Shown here piece after piece: positions 55,486 through 64,000 of a stretch of DNA of 64,000 nucleotides. The DNA is from Amblyomma americanum (lineage: Eukaryota > Arthropoda > Arachnida > Ixodida > Ixodidae): contig NC_135497.1 of NCBI RefSeq assembly GCF_052857255.1, positions 343,520,183-343,584,182 of the forward strand, in the 5' to 3' direction. The notes below the pieces were generated by a model that was not told where the DNA came from, did not search any database, and worked only from the letters and a program-made list of their open reading frames with translations. Within the stretch, counting starts at the first letter, position 1. Each line of letters opens with the position of its first letter. Both the position numbers and the translations under genes were made by a program.

Positions 55486-55525
55486 ATATGTGTGTCTTTT
55501 ATAAGGCTCGTATGAAATTAAATGG

Positions 55526-57250
55526 ATAACATTTCATCTTTTCTTTCACGCGGTGCACTTGAGCTCATAATTAAAAAAACACAGGTGATCAAATTAGATC
55601 CCTCTAACGTGGTGGGATGTTAAATCCCGAGTATAGTACCATTTTACGCTGTATCAGCTTAGCACATGAATGGGCAAGCATATGGCATTCCAATACTGTC
55701 CTGTTTCAAAGCTACATCTCAGCTGAAGCGCACACATTCTAAAAAAAGTTTAGAACACCCTCAGGAAAAGTAAAATTAAGGCAAGCACACCATCTAAAAC
55801 ATAGTAGATAATAAGGCCACAAAACATTGGTCCATGGGATAAATGACTCAAGTAGCTTCCAATAATAAGGAAGAGACTATACAGATGCAATAATTTCCCA
55901 TACATATATCCCAAGCTTGAGAGGTGTGTTGAATAATTAGCTTCCTTGTCTATACCATGCTAATTACTGAAAGTGAAAGATATTATTAAATACAAAGCTT
56001 CAGAAGTCTTTTTTCAGAGGTGTAATTCATTTTTTGATATCGTCCCCCACTTACACTGATGCCCTTGCGTCATCGATGCACTATTGTTGTTTACATGCCC
56101 TCAGAGAAGAATGAGCCTGATGGCCCCAACTGGACACTAAAGGTCTTTAAATGTTTCTTCAGCTACGGAATAGCCAGTAGCTACAAGGCACTAGGTCAGA
56201 GCTATTGGTGGGTGATGCAGAACATCCCGAAACTGCAGCTTATTCAACACGGCGGTATTGCCACCCAACTTGTTGTCATGTCAAGCATTGTCACATTAAA
56301 TGATGGATTTTTTTAGGACAAACTATAAGAAAAAGTGCACTGTCCTTCTGCATCCTCAAGTTCAAGAATGCCCGCAATAACCGTCTGCTTAATGTGACAA
56401 TCATCACAAATAAATTCATCCACATGTGCCACGAGCTCAGATGCGAGATGCAGACAGTAGGCATCCACTGCACTCCTCGTCTTTCACACTCAACACAGCT
56501 GGATCTTGCATGTACGTACAGTTTGTACCCACCTTCAGACTGCAAACATAACATACCCATTACCATAAATTGGACTCATTCGATGGTGGATAATGATAGG
56601 GAGAACACCTTCTGCCATCCAAAATTTGGTTTCGAAAAACTGTTATAACCGTACACAGATGTATACTAACATTTTCCTTGTGACTACTTCAATATCAGTG
56701 GTGCCATGTGCAAAATGAAAATATCATGATAAGTGGGAACATCAAACTTTCTTTTCATTGTAAAGTCTTTCCCTTTCATGAGGTAATAAATGTGTTACAG
56801 ACCAGGAGGTAAAAATTATACTGATCACCCCTCGTATAAACAGATTCCACAAATACCATCTGTTTAATGAAACAGCCCTACATAATACACAAAAACACTA
56901 CATATATACTAATATATCATAGAACAAGAGTAAGAGTTTTGTACACAGACCACACGAACAACACAGCAGCAAGTGACATACAATATTAGTTACATTTCTC
57001 CATATTTACTATACTCAAATACAACTTAAAAATGAAGTGGCAGATGCCTCTCAAAGGACCAGGCATTGTAATGAGCATGGAGGAGGAGGGCACAACCAGC
57101 AGTGCATGCGAGTTTTGATGATGACGATGAAATGTGAGCCCGTTAACAGGCCAATGTGATCCATTAAACATCTGCGTATACAAGCCGAGCACATCGAGCA
57201 CTGCCACAATGCGATTAGCAAAAATGAGAATGACAATGTCTCTAGTGAAC
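55526..57250. other. AT-rich, no recognisable gene
   Basis: ORFs at 56059-56316 (plus) and 56291-56566 (minus) have no recognised motif. The composition (many CATTTT and ATAATAA words) would suit an untranslated region or intron. Confidence 0.35.
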
Positions 57251-57254
57251 TATT

Positions 57255-57405
57255 GTAGACGCCATGGTGGAGGGCTCCAGATTAACTTAAACTGCATATG
57301 CCCTGAAAAAGCACAGCAAAGAGGCGTATTTTCCACTTCACCTATATCAACATGTGGCTGCTCTCGCCTGGATTTGATTCAGCTACCATGGGCATAGACC
57401 ACAAT
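57255..57405 (-). repeat. Diverged Ruka-type SINE
   Basis: The plus strand has GACGCCATGGTGGAGGGCTCC-like wording (57258 onward), CACTTCACCTATATC and CTGGATTTGATTCAGC, the complement of a Ruka-type tail, middle and B-box region in the right order. It is more diverged than the 45.8-kb copy. Confidence 0.55.
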
Positions 57406-57930
57406 GGAGTGAATAAATGTCCATCCAAACAACTGTGACGTGACAATTAAAGAACTGAATATGGACAGGTAATGACAAAAAGAAAAGTGGGCCATATATG
57501 CCCTCTTCACTGTGTGAAGAAGTCACCCATCTGAAAACAAACATAAAAATAAAAAGACATCAAGTGTCACCTGCGGAGGAAATAAACAGCCTAAACACTA
57601 GTACACCTTCATTCACAGAAATGGAGCTACCTGTCACAAGGCAATGGGTGTGGTAGGCATGCAGCAACCCAATTATATAGTGTGCGCCATCCTGATTGGC
57701 TCAGGTTGTCGTACCTTCCATGCAAACAACTTGCGAAGTGAATTATAGAGAAGCATTTGCCACTTCATTCTTGAGTTGTATTCAACTATAGTTTGCACAA
57801 CACACAGAAGAAAATACTGCTTCTCAAAGGGACACTAAGGACATGTCCACATAATTTCTGTTCTTAGTAAAAATATGTTGCATTGGCCCTTTCTAACCAT
57901 TTTGTTATTCTGTTAACCATTCTATTACTA

Positions 57931-58859
57931 GGGCCACCTACCTATGTGTGTTTTTTTTCTTGCAGAAATGAAGGGTTTATTTGAGATATGTCAATAAAAG
58001 AATTCCAAAAAAGTTCCTATAGTTCGACGAAAGCTATATATTCGGAAAAAAACAATCCGATATACACTGCGAACTGCCTTCAAGGATCTTGCCTGACCGA
58101 ATGCTTTGTCGGATCGAACATCTCTCAGAACACCTCGGACGTTTTACACTTGTTTACCAATAGACATCGGCTTTGTGAACAATATCATATATACAATATG
58201 CGAAATATACCCACTCCAGCGGGCCGATCACGTATCTATAGGGCCGCCTACCCATGTGTGTTTGTTTTTCTTGCAGAAATGAAGGGTTTATTTGAGATAT
58301 GTCAATAAAAGAATTCCAAAAAGTTCCCATAGTTCGCCAAAAGCTATATATTCGGAAAAAAACAATCCGATATACACTGCAAACTGCCTTCAAACATCTT
58401 TCCTACCAAATGCTTCGTCGGATCGAACATCTCTCAGAACACATCGGATGTTTCAAACTTGTTTACCAATAGACATCGGCTTTGCGACCAATGTCAGATA
58501 TACAATATGCGAGATATACCCACTCCAGCGGGCCGATCACGTATCTATAGGGCCGCTCACCCTTGTGTGTTTTTTCTTCTTGCAGAAATGAAGGGTTTAT
58601 TTGAGATATGCCAATAAACGAATTCCAAAAAGTTCCTATAGTTCGACGAAAGCTATATATTCGGAAAAAAACAATCCGGTATACACTGCGAAGTGCCTTC
58701 AAAGGTCTTTCCTGACCGAATGCTTCATTGGATCGAACATCTCTCAGAACACCTCGGATTTTTTAAACTTGTTTACCAATATACATCGGCTTTGCGACCA
58801 ATATCAGATATACAATATGCGAGATATACCCACTCCAGTGTGCCGATCACGTATCTATA
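57931..58859. repeat. Three tandem copies of a 310-bp unit
   Basis: The units are 57931-58240, 58241-58549 and 58550-58859 (310, 309 and 310 bases), each starting GGGCC and ending CGTATCTATA. They differ by scattered substitutions of a few percent. Each unit contains a T-rich run ending CTTGCAG followed by AAATGAAGGGTTTATTTGAG, like a splice acceptor. The overlapping 99-106-codon ORFs in all frames come from the repeat; the length is not a multiple of 3. A short satellite array is the simplest reading. Confidence 0.92.
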
Positions 58860-58869
58860 GGGCCGCCTA

Positions 58870-61800
58870 CCCGAGTTCCGGTGGGCTATACTCAAGAACC
58901 GCGGAACAGGGGGGTGGCAATGGGGAAGGTCGCCTCCCCCCCACATTTTTCAGGAGGGAAGTGCCCCCCAATCTCCATTTGCTTCTACTTGTATCAGATT
59001 TCTGAAAATTGAAACACATATTAGATCTAGGACTCTTAATTCAAAGCACAGTGGGGCTGCATGAGCTGCTTGGCTTAGTAGCCAGTTGTAAAGCATTTGG
59101 TATATGAGTAACCTAAACCGGTTATGTCCCTACAGAATTCGGTCGACTATATATCGACCTGACCGTGTAAATGATCATGATTAGCAGAATTTAAACAAAC
59201 TATGCACAGGCTTTTTTAGTGGAATTGATCGCTCCTCGTGCGTACAGCTTCCCCCCTATAAGCTCCTCATTTCAATTAATTTTATATTGCCATAAATCTT
59301 TGCACCGTTTGTTCGTTTGCACTCACAACCTCCGGCACGCGGCTTTATTATTTTGTTTTGGAATGCGAGGTGCGACCAGACTTATGCCGTTGATCATGGC
59401 CACGTGCAAATTATTCCACATTTTTTCCAGATTCTTGCTGCTTTTGGTTCTTTATCTCGAAGGTTCCTTGCCAGCTTTAAATTCAGCACGACCAAGAACT
59501 GCATGGCATTCAGGTCGATGACCGCCGAGACCGCATAATTAAGCCTATTGCCGCCGCCGAGTAATTCAGTTCTTAGTGGGCGTGAGTTAGCCCCTTAAAC
59601 AGTTAATGTTGGAAGCCTTTTCGTTGTCTTCCTGACAGCTGGAGTATCGTCACCGCAACGTGATACTTTGCATCAAGCTTTGAACATTGAAACAAATATA
59701 TATATACAATTTATTATGTAAATGAGCATTAAATAAATAAATACCAAAATAAGCTCGAAGTCCTGCCCTCCCACTGAAAAAAAAAAGAGTTCCGGAGTTC
59801 CTGGCTATACTAATTGTCTCGAGCATAGCCCAAACCTTCACCCGCTGCCATTACGACCCGGACGCGACAGCGGTGTGCCAGAGAACACTGCGAAACTATA
59901 ATTATAGAGCTCCTCGATCACCTCGATCGAAGCACCTCGATCGAGGGCGCGGTTGTGCTACCCAGTTCCGTGTTCTAGCGCACACTAGCAGTTTATTTTT
60001 GAGAGCCTCTTCCTCCACGTACCTTGCACACTTCTGATTTCTTAACATAAATTCTTTCAGTGCATCAATTTACCTATTCAGCAATCTATATTTCCCCCTC
60101 TGCTGGTCCTAAGTCGCTGATTTCAGGTCAGTGGCAATATAGTACTTAAATATGATATCTACCACGCACCGTGCCAGAAAATACTTTTTTTGCAGCAATT
60201 ACAGACTTTTTAAGCACTTGCTCCATTTAGGAGAGTTCTAAAAGAAGTGTTTATATTATCGTAGATAACACAGAAGTTGTTGTTTACAGCGCAGAGAACA
60301 GGGAAGGGCCCAGCGTTATTTATGATCAAGAACCGCGCAACAGGAGCTTTTATATATCGAAACCGAAACTGAAAATGTTCTAGCGTCGTCTGACGGCTAG
60401 GCCAAGACTTTATAGTGCTTCCTGTTTGTCGTAAGCCACACAAAACTTCCTGCTTAAAGCACTAAGTAAAAAGCGCAAAGCACAATCAGGCACCGCGAGC
60501 CACTAAAGGTACGAGCTATGAAACAGAAACCGAAGGCGATTTGTCACATAGCGACAACTTTGTGTAATACAGTAGTGGCGATCAAAAATCGCAGAACACT
60601 TCAGACATTTAGGTTACAGCGGTACCATAAAGCTCATACATGAGAGAGCATATAGAGTTACACTAATCCGCCTTATTCACACTCCATGGGCAGTCACAGG
60701 TGCAAGACAGATTTGACGGGCTAGCTGGTTCTGCAGTTGGTTCTGCTTACGTTGGACCAACGCTCTGTGGCACGACTTGACTCGGACTTCATAACTATTT
60801 CCCCTTCAAAGTAGTATTTGTAACTTTTCAAGTATAAGTATTTCATGGTGTGTAGAGCCCCGCGTCGTCTGCTACTACATGCGGTCAATCAGCAGTCAAC
60901 TGGATGGCCGGACGCGCTGCACGAGGAGGCTGCGACATGGAGCGGTATAGAGATCACGGTCGGAGACGCAAGTTCTGCCGCAGGAAATAAACAGACAAAA
61001 TTGAACGAATAAAACGTATTTATTATTCAGGTTTGTAACGAAGAGGTCATAATCATCATCGTATGCAGCGCCCTGTGCGGTGCGCGTCACCAAGCCAATC
61101 CAAGTCTGCGGTCGTTTGCGTCCAACGTTCATCACTCCTGTCGGTGTGTGTGGTTGTTACAGTTATTGGATTTTGTGTTTTGCAGCTACATGTGACACTT
61201 CCACTATGGGTTCGTCAGCTGCGGCGAGCTATTCGTACGTGAAATACTTCGACTCACGATGCAAAAGCTATCGTACACGTCTCTATGTCGTCCTTGTTTC
61301 CTTTGCGCTACACCTCTCCATGGTGCCTCACCGACTGGCGTTAGCGACCTGGCGAAAAAAAGGACGCCTACTGGCGCGGCGGAAAAGATGAGAAGGCATT
61401 CTATTCCGCCCAAGTAATGGAGCTCGGAGGTGAGTTTTGCAGTTACTTCGCTACGTGGTCAGATTTCAGAAGTGCCAAACGTGTGATGAGTGTACAGTCA
61501 AGCCTAACGCTTTTAGAAAAGCTTGTGGCGTTTTACATAAAGTCGATGCACATGCTTTTTTACTGTTGCGAGCACTTGCAGAACGCTTAAGATACCACTT
61601 CCTCTGTGCTTGCGATCCGAGCACACAGCAGCCCAGCGCGCGCTTCCCAAAGAAGGGAAATACTTCGTGGTCGCGTTGTAGCAGGTCTCGACGTGAGCGT
61701 CACTCTGAGCGAAATAATATTTCGTGATTTTTTTCATGAATTCAAGTAATTGCATGAGGCAGGGAGAAATCGGCTGTGTTCAGATCAGCTAATTTTTCGC

Positions 61801-61900
61801 ATCATATGATTTTTGGAAAGCAATGAACGCGACACACTAACTGATTCGTTTCCGTAGCTTGCCCTGTGTTTCATTATTTTCATTAACACCTCTTTTTGGG
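58870..61900. other. No recognised gene; one weak exon candidate
   Basis: Most ORFs are short. A plus-strand frame at 61194-61391 follows TTTTGTGTTTTGCAG (61180-61194), which resembles a splice acceptor, and contains M-G-S-S-A-A-A-S-Y-S-Y-V-K-Y-F. No family was recognised. An AATAAA on the minus strand near 61010 sits after another unassigned ORF (60896-61135). Confidence 0.3.
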
Positions 61901-61922
61901 CTAGTTGGTGCATACTTGATTC

Positions 61923-61963
61923 AGAGAAAACCTAGCGCAAAACCTATGCGCTAGGTTTTCTCT
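61923..61963. repeat. Perfect 17-bp inverted repeat (hairpin)
   Basis: AGAGAAAACCTAGCGCA (61923-61939), a 7-base loop AAACCTA, then the exact complement TGCGCTAGGTTTTCTCT (61947-61963). It is not part of a longer inverted repeat. It could be the core of a palindromic element, a snap-back insertion or a cruciform; no poly-T terminator-like run follows. Confidence 0.95.
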
Positions 61964-62223
61964 AAATTCATTATTTTATCTCTCATTTCTTGTGTTCCAG
62001 TAACAAAAGCGGAGCTTATCCAGAGGATGTCGAAGAGCAAAAATCACTGCAATGGACCATGAAAAGTCTGAGCCAGCAACAACAGTTGCACAGATACATG
62101 TATGTACTGAGCGAAGTTTTACTGCGGATGCCTCTGCTGCTGCCACTCGCACGCTTACCAGTCGCAATATGTACATTACATAGCAGCATACTTCAGAGCC
62201 AGACAGTAGTCTCTGTCTGTGTG

Positions 62224-62537
62224 TGTCTAAAATATTTATGGTTACGGGAAGCAGCCAGGCTCCCTTCAGCAACAGAGAGCTTTGTAGCGGATCTTTGAAT
62301 TGTAGTATAGAGATATTGCTTAAATGCTACCATTGTAAAAGATTGCGTAGGACACTAGAGAACCGCATGTGAAATGGAAGCATCGTTATGTTTTTTGTTC
62401 TCTCATATATTGTGTGCTTCATGTCAGGTCAAAGTTGAATTTTTCGTATTGCCCCCTCGCATTGTTGTCTAAAATATTTATTGTTTAGGGGAGCAGCCAG
62501 GCTGCTTTCAGCAACAGATAGCTTTGTAGCGAGCCCA
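62224..62537 (+). repeat. Direct repeat pair of about 68 bp
   Basis: 62224-62291 and 62467-62535 share GTCTAAAATATTTAT, GGAGCAGCCAGGCT (GGAAGCAGCCAGGCT in the first), TTCAGCAACAGA and AGCTTTGTAGCG, about 243 bases apart. Confidence 0.8.
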
Positions 62538-64000
62538 CCGATACGGCGTTGAGGGACAGCGCACTTCTCTCATTGCAGCACGTTGTCTTAGCTTCGGCTT
62601 GCAACTCGGTGGCCTGTTTTCTCAGTGCCATGATGCTGGTTAAATATATGTATTGCTGGAAATTTATAAGCCCTGCTATTCTTCGGTTATGCGGCTTACC
62701 AAAGCGAATCGGGCCTAGAGAGACACGGATAGGGCCTCTGATAATTATTATTCACGAGGGTTGATAATTATTATTCACGTGTCTATCGAAAACACCGGTG
62801 CCACGCTGTGGGCTACAACTGCGGTGGGCTCTCTCCTGTCGGGGCGGCTTTTGTCAAGACACGATTAATTACTGAAAGGCACCGTTCCCCTCTTCCCGTC
62901 ATCTGTCCATCGTCGGTCGCTTCTTGCAGGGAACCAGTCAAAGGGGAAAGGTAATTTTCATCGAGCCGAGCGTAGGAAGAACAGGCTCCTTCCCAGCTAG
63001 TCATCCTTTTTGTGCAGTCGTCGTCCACCTGATGACGCTGTCGAAATTGCCGCTGCTGTTGCTGCGCCACCGTGGTCATCCCTGTCGATGGGATCTGCAC
63101 CTTAATCCTCTTTGGCTGGTGTGCATTCCGTTCATAACAGGCCCAACGTGGACGCCACCGAAAGCTCCCCATTTGACTTTCAAACAAAAGGGGTGCTGTC
63201 TACTCTTGTAAACGGAAGGGCAGCCACACAGAACAAGCAGGGATGGAGGACTAAATCTAGTAGACCAAGCGGAAGGGAGAAAAACCTCTGAGAGGGAATG
63301 AAAGGAGAGGAGCATGGAAAAGTAGCTAGTTTGCCATATATGTAACTCCAATATAATGTCTTTTATTAAAGAATTGTTTGCGGTTGTGTGTTCCGGGGAC
63401 GGTGCCTCACAACAACCTTGGTAGAGGACATTTTCAGCCAGAGGGTGGTCGGGGCCCTTTAAGTAGTGGCTGCCGGCTGGCGTGCATGTGTACTCTGCCA
63501 AATTTGTTGTTAAAAATTTTTATTCTCTACGGAGGTAATTTTCATTTGACAGCTGAAGATGAAGCATAACCTTGCGTGTGCCGATTCGGTCGTTTCCATA
63601 AAGCTTGGTGCTCGGGTCTTCTGCCACAAGTGCTTAAAATACCTGAGAAATACCGTATGCATACTTCACCTTGCATTTGACTCATCAAAAAGAAAAATTT
63701 CCCAGTGTGGATCATCATGCCTGCACACACAGTGCGGGGCTGACATGCAAGACCAGATTGTAATGCCTTTCATTCGAGTGCTAGCTTGGCGGTAAAAGCG
63801 ATAGCATACAGACACTACGTGCAGCTAAATTTGTACAGTACACGCACTTCAGAAAAATTTTCAACCAGCTGATATGCACGCTTGTCAAAATTATGCGTGC
63901 ATTACTTGCTGGCAGCAATATTAACAGCTTGAGGGCGGCAGACTACAGTTGAGCGGAACATATCCTGATTATTTTCTGCTTACAGCCCACAGGAATTAGT
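62538..64000. other. Unassigned sequence to the window edge
   Basis: Overlapping ORFs at 62813-63187 (minus, Gln-rich patch), 63076-63501 (minus) and 63559-63795 (plus, with C-H-K-C and later Cys residues) have no recognised family. A short tandem word GATAATTATTATTCACG occurs twice at 62738-62779. If a host exon exists in this window, this end is a reasonable place to look. Confidence 0.3.

Noticed and set aside
57931..58859. CRISPR-like array
   Set aside because: Three long adjacent units with no spacers in eukaryotic DNA; a tandem satellite explains it.
63559..63795. Zinc-finger gene from scattered Cys residues
   Set aside because: The Cys spacing (C-H-K-C, later C-G..C) does not follow a known zinc-finger pattern and no His pair follows.

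Overview
This window looks like nuclear DNA of a hard (ixodid) tick, probably metastriate. The case rests on repeats. Several tRNA-derived SINE copies carry a tail I recognise as the Ruka-type SINE described from Rhipicephalus. There are decayed non-LTR elements of several lineages, a Penelope-like element with a GIY-YIG endonuclease, and a complete but dead Ty3/gypsy element. Nothing is prokaryotic: no operons, no ribosome-binding-site spacing, and ORFs are short. I cannot recognise a single intact host gene. Almost every long ORF here is transposon relic or chance.

Layout, left part (1-17.4 kb). A 42-bp minisatellite lies at the edge (1-475), then a gypsy-type integrase relic (728-1345). 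Next come two tRNA-promoter SINE-like pieces and three minus-strand LINE relics: L1/Tx1-like at 3.5-5.5 kb, I/R1-like at 6.7-8.2 kb and CR1/Jockey-like at 11.7-14.2 kb. The first full copy of a roughly 2-kb dispersed repeat (family A-E) runs from 17.2 down to 15.1 kb.

Middle (17.5-43.6 kb). The gypsy element spans 17569-23052. It has 148/145-bp LTRs, a primer-binding site, gag, protease, RT, RNase H, integrase, a polypurine tract and a 4-bp ATAT target duplication. It carries many stops and frameshifts. A 534-bp element with long inverted ends lies at 24.3-24.9 kb. Copies B, C and E of the 2-kb family alternate with LINE relics at 30-31 kb (+), 31.2-32.5 kb (-) and 35.2-37.9 kb (+). A Penelope-like fragment and a 5'-truncated CR1/Jockey-like tail with an (ATTT)n run follow at 42.3-43.5 kb.

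Right part (43.6-64 kb). Four Ruka-type SINE pieces cluster at 44.4-47.2 kb. A CR1/Jockey-like 3' end at 49.0-50.2 kb contains an exact 291-bp in-frame tandem duplication. Copy D of the 2-kb family lies at 51.0-52.5 kb. A ~32-bp satellite at 54.3-55.5 kb is split by a 760-bp TRIM-like LTR element whose ATAT target duplication can be read directly. A 310-bp unit is repeated three times at 57.9-58.9 kb, and a perfect 17-bp hairpin lies at 61.9 kb. The last 5 kb hold unrecognised low-copy sequence.

How the parts relate: this is layered transposon debris, not a pathway. The observations most worth following up are the five divergent copies of the 2-kb family with a shared ORF, the TRIM-like element, the inverted-ended element at 24.3 kb, and the 310-bp array in which each unit carries a splice-acceptor-like stretch.
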